Source: Nitrospirota bacterium (GTDB lineage Bacteria > Nitrospirota > Nitrospiria > Nitrospirales > NS-4). From it: a DNA stretch of 20,956 bases. Location: positions 1 through 20,956 of the forward strand of contig VBOF01000068.1 in the NCBI GenBank assembly GCA_005877855.1. The letters run 5' to 3'. The position numbers were made by a program, and so were the translations under genes. The notes under the pieces were generated by a model. That model was not told the DNA's origin. It made no database searches and saw only the letters and a program-made list of their open reading frames with translations. Shown in pieces: positions 1-13,092 of the stretch (positions are counted from its first letter, which is position 1; every line of letters starts with the position of its first letter).

Positions 1-4584
<4,584 letters not shown>

Positions 4585-4626
4585 GCCTGCTCCTCCCTGC
4601 TGCGCCTAGCACGCGCGGCGTACCCC

Positions 4627-5400
4627 ATGATCGCGTCACGAAAGACCGTCCTCTGGTTCCTCGGCGGCGCCGCGCTTTTGACCGGCCTCTACCTCACCCT
4701 CGACAAATTGAAAGACACCCTGGAAGCTCAGCAGGCGGATCGGCTGACCCAGGCGGTGGATCAGCTCAGAGACCGGAACCTTGAGATGCGGCTGGGCGGC
4801 ATCTATGCCCTCGAGCGACTCGCCAGGACTTCTGAGAGCGAGTACTGGCCGATTATGGAGATCCTGACCGCCTTCGTACGAGAACGCACTTCGGTGACGA
4901 AGAACCAACCGCCGAAGGAGCCGCCCCTGCGCCTCGCTCTTGATATTCAAGCCGCGCTCGATGTCATCGGAAGACGTCGCCACACCTATAGAGACGGAGA
5001 AAGTCAACGGCTCGATTTACGGGGGACGGATTTGCGCCGGGCTCATTTAGCCGGAGCACAGCTAGCAGGGGCCATCCTCAGCGAGGTTCGTTTCGAAGAA
5101 GCCAACTTGGCTGGGATCGGCTTGGAGGAGGCGATTCTCAGGGCGGCTCACCTCGAGAATTCGAACCTTGCAGACGCGAAGATGCAAGGCGCCTTCCTTT
5201 TAAATACAAGCCTCAACGGGGCAAGACTCCGAAACGCAAATCTTCAAGGCGCTTTTCTGAGTGGAACTCGCTTTGATGGAGCAGACCTCCTGGGCACCGA
5301 CCTTACGGACGCGAACGGCCTGACCTGGGAGCAGCTCAAGATGGCCAGAAAAGACAACAAAACCAGGCTGCCCGCTTACCTCTCGCTCAGAGCACGCTGA
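4627..5400 (+). CDS. Membrane-anchored pentapeptide-repeat protein
   Basis: The protein has 257 residues. It has one N-terminal membrane helix (about residues 8-25), a charged helical region (about 30-90, including RLGGIYALERLA and YWPIMEILTAFVRER), and a pentapeptide-repeat domain (about 129-231) with units such as ANLAG, SNLAD, ANLQG and ADLLG. Pentapeptide repeats fold as a right-handed beta-helix. The combination of this helical region with the repeats recurs in bacterial proteins of unknown function. The N-terminal helix suggests an inner-membrane anchor; which side the repeats face is not clear. It lies 42 bases after gltD on the same strand with no good ribosome site before the ATG. 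It is probably not part of glutamate synthesis, and no specific function can be assigned. Confidence 0.85.
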   Translation: MIASRKTVLWFLGGAALLTGLYLTLDKLKDTLEAQQADRLTQAVDQLRDRNLEMRLGGIYALERLARTSESEYWPIMEILTAFVRERTSVTKNQPPKEPPLRLALDIQAALDVIGRRRHTYRDGESQRLDLRGTDLRRAHLAGAQLAGAILSEVRFEEANLAGIGLEEAILRAAHLENSNLADAKMQGAFLLNTSLNGARLRNANLQGAFLSGTRFDGADLLGTDLTDANGLTWEQLKMARKDNKTRLPAYLSLRAR

Positions 5401-5404
5401 ATCC

Positions 5405-5433
5405 TTGACCCTCCCGTCGGTCTTCTTTACCAT
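5405..5433 (+). promoter_or_regulatory. Candidate sigma-70 type promoter of the ole/fab block
   Basis: TTGACC at 5405-5410 (five of six matches to the -35 consensus) is followed after exactly 17 bases by TACCAT at 5428-5433 (four of six to the -10). Transcription would start near 5440, leaving a leader of only about 13 bases before the oleA ATG at 5453. It falls in the only gap between the pentapeptide gene and the eleven-gene block, where a promoter would be expected. The match was made by eye. Confidence 0.45.
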
Positions 5434-5452
5434 ACCTTCGAGCTAGCCAGCC

Positions 5453-6499
5453 ATGCGCTATGCCACCGTCTGCATCGAGTCCCTCGGGTACGAGCTACCC
5501 AAGCACGTGGTCACCTCGGCCGAGATCGAGGCACGCCTCGCGCCGCTGTACGATCGCCTCCAGCTCCCGTACGGGCGGCTGGAGATGATGAGCGGCATCC
5601 GGGAGCGGCGGTTCTGGGAGGACGGCGTGAACCCCAGCGACGCCGCCGCCATGGCGGGACGTAAAGCACTCGACCAGGCCGGGATCCTCGGCCATGACAT
5701 CGAGTGCATCCTCAACTGCTCTGTCTCGCGGGACTTCCTCGAGCCCGCGACCGCCTCGGTCGTCCACGAGAAGCTGAAGATCTCGCCCAAGGCCAGTCTC
5801 TTCGACATCTCGAATGCCTGCCTTGGCATGCTCAACGGCATGGCGGTGTTGGCCAACATGATCGAGCTGGGCCAGATCAAGCGCGGGCTCCTCGTCGCCG
5901 GAGAGAACGGCAAGCCATTGGTCGAGACGACCATCCGCCAACTGCTGGCGGACCCCACCATGACCCGCAAGAAATTCAAGGACGCCTTCGCGTCCCTGAC
6001 CATCGGCTCAGGCGCGGCCGCCATCGTCATGACGCACGCCTCCGTGTCCAAGAGCGGCCATCGGCTCGCCGGTGGCATCGTGCGGACCGACTCGGAGCAG
6101 AACTACCTGTGCCGCGGCAGCGCCGATACGGGCCTGGACTCCAGCAGCCAGCCGGAAATGTCCACCCAGTCGGAAGAGCTCCTGCACCGGGGATGCGCTC
6201 TGGCCGGCCGGACGTGGGCGGATTTCAAGCACGAGCTGGGCTGGACCGACGCGGACGTCACCAAGACGTTCTGCCATCAGGTGGGCGTCGCGCACCGCCG
6301 CCTGCTCTTTGAGACCCTGAAGCTCGACCCCGCGATCGACTACCCGACCGTCGAGTTTCTGGGCAACATAGGCTCCGCGTCCTTGCCGATCACGATGGCG
6401 CTCAGCATCGAAGCGGGACACGTCAAGCGCGCGGAGAAGCTGGCCCTGCTGGGCATCGGCAGCGGCCTGAACTGCATGATGCTGGGCGTCGTCTGGTAA
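5453..6499 (+). CDS. oleA: OleA, thiolase-superfamily acyl-CoA condensing enzyme
   Basis: OleA joins two activated fatty acyl chains head to head in a non-decarboxylative Claisen condensation, giving a 2-alkyl-3-ketoacid. The 348-residue protein has a FabH/thiolase fold with catalytic Cys123 (SNACLGML), His275 (FCHQVG) and Asn305 (LGNIGS). Glu97 (FLEPATAS) lies 26 residues before the cysteine. This is the same spacing as Glu117 to Cys143 in Xanthomonas OleA, where that glutamate is the distinctive general base; it supports OleA over plain FabH. The gene order oleA-oleB-oleC-oleD that follows makes the call strong. The ATG is preceded by only a weak ribosome site. The stop is 5 bases before the oleB start. 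Confidence 0.92.
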   Translation: MRYATVCIESLGYELPKHVVTSAEIEARLAPLYDRLQLPYGRLEMMSGIRERRFWEDGVNPSDAAAMAGRKALDQAGILGHDIECILNCSVSRDFLEPATASVVHEKLKISPKASLFDISNACLGMLNGMAVLANMIELGQIKRGLLVAGENGKPLVETTIRQLLADPTMTRKKFKDAFASLTIGSGAAAIVMTHASVSKSGHRLAGGIVRTDSEQNYLCRGSADTGLDSSSQPEMSTQSEELLHRGCALAGRTWADFKHELGWTDADVTKTFCHQVGVAHRRLLFETLKLDPAIDYPTVEFLGNIGSASLPITMALSIEAGHVKRAEKLALLGIGSGLNCMMLGVVW

Positions 6500-6504
6500 G
6501 CCGC

Positions 6505-7380
6505 GTGGTGCCCTTCCGGGACCTCTACCCGTTTCGTTCCCAGTACCTGACGCTTTCGGGCTGGAAGTACCACTATGTCGATGAAGGGTCCGGTGATGCG
6601 CTCGTCATGCTCCACGGCAACCCGACCTGGTCCTTCTACTACCGGGCCCTGATCGCCGCGTTCAGCCCCACGCACCGGGTCGTCGCCCCCGACCACGTGG
6701 GCTGCGGGCTGTCGGACAAGCCCCAAACGTACACGTACACCCTCGCGCAACATATCAATAACCTGGAAGCCCTGCTGGACACGCTCAAGCTCGAGCGGCT
6801 CACGCTGTTCCTGCATGATTGGGGCGGGCCGATCGGCATGGGCTACGCCCTGCGCCATCCGGAACGGGTGAAACGGTTCGTGGTCTTCAACACTGCGGCG
6901 TTTCCCGCGTCCCGGATTCCGCTCCGGATCAACGTCTGCAAGCTGCCCGGCTTCGGCGCGCTGGCGGTGCGCGGGTTGAACGCCTTCGCCGGGTTGGCGC
7001 CAGCCATGGCCTGCGCCAAACGCGAGCGCATGAGCACGGCCGTCAAGGCCGCCTATCTCGCCCCGTACGACAGCTACGCGCATCGGGTTGCGATCCTGCG
7101 CTTCGTGCAGGACATCCCCATGCGTCCGTCGCATCCGACGTACCGGTTGCTGGCGGAGATCGGACGCGGGCTGGCCCTCTTCGAGGACCATCCGATGCTG
7201 ATCATCTGGGGCGCGCAGGACTGGTGCTTCACCACCGACTTCCTGAAAGAGTGGCAGGCGCGGTTCCCGAAGGCCGAGGTGCGTCTGGTGCCCGATGCCG
7301 GCCACTACGTGGTGGAGGACGCGCACGAACGCATCATCCCCTGGGTGCGCGAGTTCCTCTCAAAGCACCCGATCGCATGA
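6505..7380 (+). CDS. oleB: OleB, alpha/beta-hydrolase beta-lactone decarboxylase
   Basis: This 291-residue alpha/beta hydrolase belongs to the haloalkane-dehalogenase-like group. OleB decarboxylates the cis-beta-lactone made by OleC to the final internal cis-alkene. Visible are the oxyanion-hole motif HGNPTWS (37-43), nucleophile Asp105 in HDWGG, a likely acid Asp239 (GAQDW) and His267 (DAGHY). On sequence alone it could be called a haloalkane dehalogenase; the ole neighbours decide the role. The start is a GTG, at 6505 or the adjacent codon 6508. The gene ends 97 bases before oleC, in a gap occupied by a palindromic repeat. Confidence 0.9.
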   Translation: MVPFRDLYPFRSQYLTLSGWKYHYVDEGSGDALVMLHGNPTWSFYYRALIAAFSPTHRVVAPDHVGCGLSDKPQTYTYTLAQHINNLEALLDTLKLERLTLFLHDWGGPIGMGYALRHPERVKRFVVFNTAAFPASRIPLRINVCKLPGFGALAVRGLNAFAGLAPAMACAKRERMSTAVKAAYLAPYDSYAHRVAILRFVQDIPMRPSHPTYRLLAEIGRGLALFEDHPMLIIWGAQDWCFTTDFLKEWQARFPKAEVRLVPDAGHYVVEDAHERIIPWVREFLSKHPIA

Positions 7381-7387
7381 CGGTGCG

Positions 7388-7457
7388 TGTCATTCTGAGC
7401 GAAGCGAAGAATCTAGCTTACAAGCAACTGCGGCCCTTCACTTTGTTCAGGGTGACA
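7388..7457. repeat. Dispersed imperfect palindromic repeat between oleB and oleC
   Basis: The left arm (7388-7409, beginning TGTCATTCTGAGCG) and the right arm (7436-7457, ending CAGGGTGACA) are imperfect reverse complements, separated by 26 bases. Repeats of the form 'cattctgagcgaagcgaag...' are widespread in environmental bacterial genomes and are often mistranslated as CHSERSEES-type peptides. That happens here in the frame leading into oleC. RNA from it would fold into a long hairpin between the oleB and oleC messages. Confidence 0.75.
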
Positions 7458-7477
7458 ACAGGGAGACGATTTTAACG

Positions 7478-9190
7478 ATGGCTGCTCTTACCTCGCAAAC
7501 CGAAACCAGGGCGGACTCCGCGCTCCTCAACATCGCCGCCCACCTCCCGCTTCTGGCGGATCGGCGCCCCGACCGGCCGGCGGTTATCCATCCCCAAGTC
7601 GGCGCTCCCCTGACGTTCCGGCAACTCAACGAGGAATGCGACCGCTACGCCTGGGGGCTGACCCGCCTGGGTGTCGGACACGGCACCCGCACGTTGTTGA
7701 TGGTGAAACCGGGCAGGGCTTTCTTCAGCCTGACCTTCGCCCTCTTCAAGCTGGGTGCGGTGCCGGTGCTGATCGATCCCGGCATGGGCAAGGCGAACCT
7801 CTTGGGCTGCATCGAGGAAGCCACGCCCGAAGCCTGCATCGCGGTCCCCGTCGTGCACGCCGCCCGCGTCTTCTTCCCGCGTGCGTTCCGCAGCGTGAAG
7901 CTGGCGGTCACGGTCGGGCGACGGTGGTTCTGGGGCGGCCCCACGCTGGCCCGGCTACGTGAATCCACCTTGCAGGCGTTTCCTTGCGCCCCGACACGTG
8001 CGAGCGACATCGCTGCGATCGCATTCACCTCCGGCAGCACAGGAGCCCCCAAAGGCGTCGTGTACGAACATGGGATGTTCGCCGCGCAGGTCCGCGAACT
8101 GCGCGACTTCTACGGTATCCAAGAAGGCGAGGTGGACCTCGCAGCCTTTCCGCTCTTCGCCCTCTTCAGCGTCGCCATGGGCGTGACCGTCGTCATCCCT
8201 GACCTGGACCCGACCCGGCCGGCTCAGGTGGATCCCGCCCTGTTCGTCGCCGCCATCCAACGGTACCGCATCACGCAGTCGTTCGGCTCGCCCGCCATCT
8301 GGGACCGCGTGGGCCGCTACTGCGTGGAGCGACAGTTGACGCTGCCCTCTCTCCGGCGTGTGCTCATGGCCGGAGCGCCCGTGTCGCCGACGGTGCTGGA
8401 GCGGGTCCATCGCATCCTGCCTGACTCCGCCGACGCCCACACGCCTTACGGCGCGACGGAGGCATTGCCGGTCTCCTCCATCACCGCGCGCGACGTCCTG
8501 CGCGACACCGCCGCGAAGACCCGCGCCGGCAAAGGCACCTGTGTCGGCAGGCCGTTTCCGGAAATCACCTTGCGGGTCATCCGCATCACCGACGAGGCAA
8601 TCCCAGCCTGGGACGACCGGCTGGTCCTTCCACACAGCCAAATCGGCGAGCTGGTCGTCAAAGGCCCCGTCGTCACCCGCGAATATTTTCGGCGAGAACG
8701 GGATAGCGCGCGCGCCAAGATCAAGGACGGCGACGCCTGGTGGCACCGCATGGGCGATGTTGGCTACTTGGACGAGCAGGGTCAGGTCTGGTTCTGCGGG
8801 CGCAAGGGGGACCGGGTGCAGACCACATCCGGCACGCTGTTCACCGACCCCTGCGAAGCGATCTTCAACCAGCACCGGGACGTGTGTCGCTCGGCCCTCG
8901 TGGGGGTCGGGCCTGCGGGGCGCCAACGTCCGGTGATCGTCATCGAGCCACAGCCGGGCAGGTTTCCCGCGACGGCTGACGAGGTCACCCGATTCAGGGA
9001 CGAGCTGCTGCAGATGGGAGCGGCCTATCCAGTCACTGCCGGGATCACCACGGCGCTGTTCCACCGGGCCTTTCCGGTGGACGTGCGCCACAACGTGAAA
9101 ATTTCGAGAGACAAACTTGCAGCATGGGCATCACGGCAGAATCCCTCTCCCCTGGAGGGAGAGGGCGAGGGTGAGGGGGAACAAGGATGA
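7478..9190 (+). CDS. oleC: OleC, AMP-dependent beta-lactone synthetase
   Basis: OleC belongs to the acyl-CoA synthetase/adenylate-forming superfamily. In the ole pathway it activates the 2-alkyl-3-hydroxyacid with ATP and closes it to a beta-lactone. The 570-residue protein shows the phosphate-binding loop TSGSTGAPKG (184-193), YGATEALP (324-331), the ribose-binding GDVGYLD (426-432), GRKGDRV (441-447) and the C-terminal lysine Lys541 (HNVKISRDKL). The ATG at 7478 is preferred: the same frame is open back to 7295, but that stretch only translates oleB out of frame plus the palindromic repeat. GGGAG at 7461-7465 is a distant ribosome site. The last 15 or so residues (SPLEGEGEGEGEQG) are encoded by a dispersed repeat rather than by family sequence. 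The stop overlaps the oleD start as ATGA. Confidence 0.92.
   Translation: MAALTSQTETRADSALLNIAAHLPLLADRRPDRPAVIHPQVGAPLTFRQLNEECDRYAWGLTRLGVGHGTRTLLMVKPGRAFFSLTFALFKLGAVPVLIDPGMGKANLLGCIEEATPEACIAVPVVHAARVFFPRAFRSVKLAVTVGRRWFWGGPTLARLRESTLQAFPCAPTRASDIAAIAFTSGSTGAPKGVVYEHGMFAAQVRELRDFYGIQEGEVDLAAFPLFALFSVAMGVTVVIPDLDPTRPAQVDPALFVAAIQRYRITQSFGSPAIWDRVGRYCVERQLTLPSLRRVLMAGAPVSPTVLERVHRILPDSADAHTPYGATEALPVSSITARDVLRDTAAKTRAGKGTCVGRPFPEITLRVIRITDEAIPAWDDRLVLPHSQIGELVVKGPVVTREYFRRERDSARAKIKDGDAWWHRMGDVGYLDEQGQVWFCGRKGDRVQTTSGTLFTDPCEAIFNQHRDVCRSALVGVGPAGRQRPVIVIEPQPGRFPATADEVTRFRDELLQMGAAYPVTAGITTALFHRAFPVDVRHNVKISRDKLAAWASRQNPSPLEGEGEGEGEQG
9142..9180. repeat. Dispersed purine/pyrimidine-rich palindromic repeat, copy 1 (inside the oleC 3' end)
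   Basis: This 39-base element contains a perfect hairpin: CCCTCTCCC (9143-9151), loop CTGGA, GGGAGAGGG (9157-9165), followed by a G-rich tail. It matches the copy at 16571-16609 at 38 of 39 positions, differing only at 9171. Here it is read in frame as the C-terminal tail of oleC, and its G-rich end directly precedes the oleD start at 9187. Confidence 0.85.
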
Positions 9191-10176
9191 AGGCACTGGT
9201 CACCGGCGGTGGGGGCTTTCTCGGCCGGCACATCGTGAAGAAGCTGCTGGCGCGCGGCGACAGCGTGCGAATCCTGGGGCGCCGGTGCTATCCCGATTGG
9301 GAAGCCAGAGGCGTGGAGACGCTCAGCGCTGACCTTCAGGATAGAGCGGCCGTCGAGCGCGCGTGTCTCGGGATGGACGCCGTCTTTCACGTCGCAGCGC
9401 GGGCGGGCTACTGGGGCGCGTGGGACTCCTACTATGGCCCCAACGTCGTCGGCACAGAGAACGTGCTCAGCGGCTGCAGGAGGGCCGGCGTGCGCAAGCT
9501 GATCTATACCAGCACACCCAGCGTCGTGGCGGCCCGCGGCCATCTGGAACACGTGGATGAGCGCGTGCCCTACCCGGAAAAGTTCGAGTGCCCTTATCCG
9601 GCCACCAAGGCCTTGGCCGAGCAGCTCGTCCTCAAGGCGAACGGCGTGGATGGCCTCCTGACGGTCTCCGTGCGACCCCATTTGATCTTCGGGCCGGGGG
9701 ACCCGCACCTGTTCCCACGCATCATCGAGCGGGGACAGAAGGGCCAGTTAATCCAGGTGGGAGACGGGACCAACAAAGTGGACGTCGTCTACGTGGAGAA
9801 CGCGGCCGACGCGCACCTCCTGGCTGCTGAACGGTTGGGCCGGGCGCCGATCGACGGCCAAGCGTACTTCATCTCCCAGGGGGCGCCCGTGGTGCTGTGG
9901 GCCTGGATCAACACGATCCTCGAACGACTGGGCCTCTCGAGGGTCCGACGGAAAATGTCCTACCGAACTGCGAGGACTATTGGAGCCGTCCTGGAAAAAG
10001 CCTATACTGTATTGCCGATACGGGGAGAACCGCGGATGACCCGGTTTCTGGCCGACCAGTTGGCCACGTCGCATTACTTCGATATCTCGAAGGCGCGGCG
10101 GGAACTCGGGTACGAGCCACGCGTCAGCACCGAAGAAGGGCTGGAGATCACCTTAAAGAGCTGGAAGGCCGCATGA
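9187..10176 (+). CDS. oleD: OleD, NAD(P)-dependent 2-alkyl-3-ketoacid reductase
   Basis: This is an extended short-chain dehydrogenase/reductase (NAD-dependent epimerase fold) of 329 residues. OleD reduces the OleA product to the 3-hydroxyacid that OleC lactonises. The N-terminal nucleotide motif is TGGGGFLG (6-13). Catalytic Tyr137 and Lys141 lie in YPATK, with the partner serine probably Ser112 (TSTPSVV). Without context it could be a 3-beta-hydroxysteroid dehydrogenase-like protein; its place directly after oleC with an ATGA overlap makes OleD the natural call. The next gene starts 10 bases after the stop. Confidence 0.9.
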   Translation: MKALVTGGGGFLGRHIVKKLLARGDSVRILGRRCYPDWEARGVETLSADLQDRAAVERACLGMDAVFHVAARAGYWGAWDSYYGPNVVGTENVLSGCRRAGVRKLIYTSTPSVVAARGHLEHVDERVPYPEKFECPYPATKALAEQLVLKANGVDGLLTVSVRPHLIFGPGDPHLFPRIIERGQKGQLIQVGDGTNKVDVVYVENAADAHLLAAERLGRAPIDGQAYFISQGAPVVLWAWINTILERLGLSRVRRKMSYRTARTIGAVLEKAYTVLPIRGEPRMTRFLADQLATSHYFDISKARRELGYEPRVSTEEGLEITLKSWKAA

Positions 10177-10186
10177 ACTCGCCCCG

Positions 10187-11419
10187 ATGAACAACCACCG
10201 CCGCATCGTCATCACCGGCATCGGCCTCACGTCGCCCAACGGCAACACCCTCGCCGAGTACCGGGCGAACCTGCTCAAGGGCGTCTCCGGCGTCGTCTGG
10301 TTCGAGACCCGCTACATCGGCAAGGTGCTCGCGGGCGTCTGCACCTACGATCCCCTCAAGTATCAGATGAAGAAGGAGGTGCGGCGAGGCACCAGGGCCG
10401 GCTCCATCTCGATCTATTGTTGCCAGGAAGCGGCGGCGGACGCGCGGCTTGACGTCACGGCCATCGACAAGAGCCGCGTCGGAGTCTATCTGGGCGTCAC
10501 CGAGCACGGCAACGTCGAGACCGAAAACGAGATCTATAATCTCAGCCAGTTCAACTACGACACCAAGTTCTGGTCCCACCATCACAATCCCCGCACGGTG
10601 GCCAATTCCCCGGCGGGCGAGGTCACGCTGAACATGGGGATCACCGGGCCCCACTATACGATCGGCGCCGCCTGCGCCGCGGGGAACGCCGGCCTGATCC
10701 AGGGCGTGCAGATGCTGCTGCTGGACGAGGTGGACGTGGCCTTGGCCGGCGGGGTCTCGGAGAGCATCCATACGTTCGGCATCTTCGCCAGCTTTGCGAG
10801 TCAGGGCGCGCTGGCGAGCCACCCCGATCCGACCAAGGCCTCGCGGCCCTTCGACCGCGACCGGAACGGCATCGTGTGCTCGGAGGGTGGCTGCGTCTTC
10901 GTGCTCGAACGCCTGGAGCACGCCGAAGCCCGCGGTGCCAGGGCCTACGGCGAGATCGTGGGCTACCACATGAACTCCGACGCCTCGGACTTCGTGCTCC
11001 CCAACGCTCAGCGCCACGTCGAGTGCATGCAGGCGGCGCTCAAGCGGGCGGGCATCGCCCCGCAGGATATCGACATCGTCAGCACGCATGCGACGGCGAC
11101 CCCCCTGGGGGACATCCAGGAGTGCCAGGCCCTGCGCACGGTGTTTGGCGACTGCCCCAAGACGCATTTCAACAACACCAAGAGCTTTATCGGCCACGCC
11201 ATGGGGGCCGCCGGCGCCCTCGAATTGGCTGGAAACCTTCCGGCTTTCGACGACGGCCTCGTCCACCCGACCATCAACGTGGATCACCTGGACCCCCAGT
11301 GTGAAATCCCGAATCTGGTGCTGCACAGGCCGAAAAAACTGTCCAGGGTGGACTATATCCTGAACAATTCGTCCGGCATGTTGGGCATCAACTCGGTAGT
11401 TATTGTAAAAAGGGTCTAA
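10187..11419 (+). CDS. Beta-ketoacyl-ACP synthase, FabF (KAS II) type
   Basis: This is a 410-residue decarboxylating ketosynthase that would extend an acyl-ACP by two carbons using malonyl-ACP. The catalytic set is complete: Cys163 (GAACAAGNAG), His301 (THATATPLGD), Lys332 and His337 (TKSFIGHAMGAAG), at nearly the same positions as in E. coli FabF (163, 303, 340). The motif around the cysteine and the HATAT form are not those of housekeeping FabF. A tyrosine- and histidine-rich insertion lies at about 115-140. It therefore looks like a specialised paralogue. It stands between oleD and an ACP gene on the same strand, so it probably serves the operon's own chain-building set. No chain-length-factor partner is present. 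Confidence 0.88.
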   Translation: MNNHRRIVITGIGLTSPNGNTLAEYRANLLKGVSGVVWFETRYIGKVLAGVCTYDPLKYQMKKEVRRGTRAGSISIYCCQEAAADARLDVTAIDKSRVGVYLGVTEHGNVETENEIYNLSQFNYDTKFWSHHHNPRTVANSPAGEVTLNMGITGPHYTIGAACAAGNAGLIQGVQMLLLDEVDVALAGGVSESIHTFGIFASFASQGALASHPDPTKASRPFDRDRNGIVCSEGGCVFVLERLEHAEARGARAYGEIVGYHMNSDASDFVLPNAQRHVECMQAALKRAGIAPQDIDIVSTHATATPLGDIQECQALRTVFGDCPKTHFNNTKSFIGHAMGAAGALELAGNLPAFDDGLVHPTINVDHLDPQCEIPNLVLHRPKKLSRVDYILNNSSGMLGINSVVIVKRV

Positions 11420-11473
11420 TTAGTGTATTTTCTGTCGCCAACTGAGACCGGCCGACCTCGGGGACGTCTCGAT

Positions 11474-11725
11474 ATGACGAACGACCAGATCAGGCAAGCC
11501 GTCCTTCAGATCATCAGCGTAATCGCGCCCGATGAGGACCTCACCCACCTCAAGAGCGACGTGCCTCTCCGAGACCAGCTCGAACTGGACTCGATGGATT
11601 TCCTAGACATCGTGATGGAGCTGCGCAAGCGGTACAGCGTCGAAGTGCCTGAAGCCGACTATGGACAGTTGGCCAGCCTGGACAGTTGCGTGGCCTATCT
11701 CGCGCCCAAACTCACAGCCAAGTAA
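11474..11725 (+). CDS. Acyl carrier protein
   Basis: This 83-residue acidic helical protein has the phosphopantetheine attachment serine at Ser40 in LDSMDFLD, which matches the ACP D-S-[LM]-D signature. It would carry the growing chain for the ketosynthase, FabG, FabZ and FabI encoded around it. The ATG at 11474 gives a normal ACP N-terminus. The frame is open back to a GTG at 11423, but the extra 17 residues do not look like ACP. A dedicated ACP inside an ole operon is notable, because OleA is known to use acyl-CoA substrates. Confidence 0.9.
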   Translation: MTNDQIRQAVLQIISVIAPDEDLTHLKSDVPLRDQLELDSMDFLDIVMELRKRYSVEVPEADYGQLASLDSCVAYLAPKLTAK

Positions 11726-11795
11726 CTGGGCCTTTGACAGCCCCCAGACGGACTGATACCGTTCCCCTCGGACGACCGTGACCGAGAGGGTCGAC

Positions 11796-13092
11796 ATGGC
11801 TCCGATTCACTACGACGTCATCATCATCGGCGCGGGCATGTCGGGCCTGGCTGCCGCCATCCGCCTGGCCTACTTCGAGAGGAAGGTGCTGGTGCTGGAG
11901 CGCCACTACGCGGCCGGTGGCCTGAACTCCTATTACGCGCTGGGCGGCTATCAGTTCGACGTCGGCCTGCACGCCATGACCAACTATGTGCCGCCGGGAA
12001 CCCGCGGCGCCCCCCTCACGAAGCTCTGCCGGCAACTGCGGCTCAGGCCTGAGGACTTTGCCTTAGTGCCCCAGTACCAGTCCGAGATCCGGTTTCCCGG
12101 CATCATGCTCCGCTTCAACAACGACTTTGAGTGCTTCATCCAGGAGGTCATCGAGCACTTCCCTGCCCAGAAGGACAATTTCCTCCGTCTCGTGCGCTGC
12201 ATCCGGGACTACGACGAGTTCGATCTCGAGGCGAAACCCATCTCCGGCCGGCAGGTGGTCTCGAGCTACCTCACCGATCCCCTGCTGATCGACATGCTCT
12301 TCTGCCCCCTGATGATCTACGGCAACGCGGCAGAGCGTGACATGGAGTTCGGCCAGTTCGTGGTGATGTTCAAGAGCATCTTCTGCGAGGGTCTGGCCCG
12401 GCCCCGCGAAGGGGTCCGGCGCGTCATTAACGTCTTGCGCCGGAAGGTGCGGGAGGTCGGCGGCACCGTCCGGATGAGGTGCGGGGTGATGGCCCTGCAT
12501 GTCAAGGACGGCCGCGTCCGCTCTGTGGAGTTGGACAGCGGCGAGACGCTCACGGCCGATACCATCCTCTCCTCAGCCGGCTACGTCGAGACCCTGAGGC
12601 TCTGCGACGACTGCGAGCCGGAGCCGCTCGACCCGCTCGCCGGACGCCTGTCGTTCGTGGAGATCATCTCCATTCTGGACGCGCCCCTGAAACACCTCGG
12701 CTACGACACCACGATCGTGTTCTATAACACCGAAGAGGCCTTCCACTACGAGGTGCCCAAGGAGCTCGTGGACCCGCGGAGCGGCGTCATCTGCTGTCCC
12801 GACAACTTTCTCTACGACAAGCCTCTTCCTAAGAGCGTGATGGGAGGTGCTACAATTCGTCCCGGATTTCCGGGACCGCATCGTGTTCACGGACTTCTTC
12901 ACGCCTCGGACCATCAAGCAGTGGACCGGCCACCTGAACGGAGCGGTGTACGGCATGCCCGGCAAAATCAAGACGGGACGCACGCACCTGGAGAACTTGT
13001 TCATCTGCGGGAACGACCAGGGGTTCCTGGGGATCGTGGGCGCGATGCTGAGCGGCATCTCGATGGCCAACCTGCACGTCCTGAAAAAATAA
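11796..13092 (+). pseudogene. Phytoene-desaturase/retinol-saturase-like FAD oxidoreductase, frameshifted with an internal gap
   Basis: The N-terminus has the FAD motif IGAGMSG (11-17) and the GGLNSYY/FDVGLHAM blocks of CrtI/RetSat-type enzymes. The ATG at 11796 is chosen because AGAGGG lies 5 bases upstream; a GTG at 11778 is possible. The frame is coherent for about 348 residues, to LPKSVM near 12841. Then the family sequence moves to the +1 frame (WEVLQFVPDFRDRIVF, then FTPRTIKQWTGHLNGAVYG and the C-terminal FAD block ICGNDQGFLGIVGAMLSG), ending with TAA at 13090-13092. Compared with the next gene, a paralogue, about 30 residues are missing at the shift. Left uncorrected, the first frame reads through into the downstream gene and yields a false 929-residue fusion. 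Substrate unknown; an acyl chain is inferred from context. Confidence 0.82.

Noticed and set aside
10148..11326. 392-codon minus-strand frame opposite the ketosynthase
   Set aside because: The ketosynthase on the plus strand has its complete active site; the minus frame is a shadow.
12830..12860. Programmed ribosomal frameshift in the first FAD oxidoreductase
   Set aside because: No slippery heptamer is seen, and about 30 family residues are missing at the shift, which frameshifting alone cannot explain.
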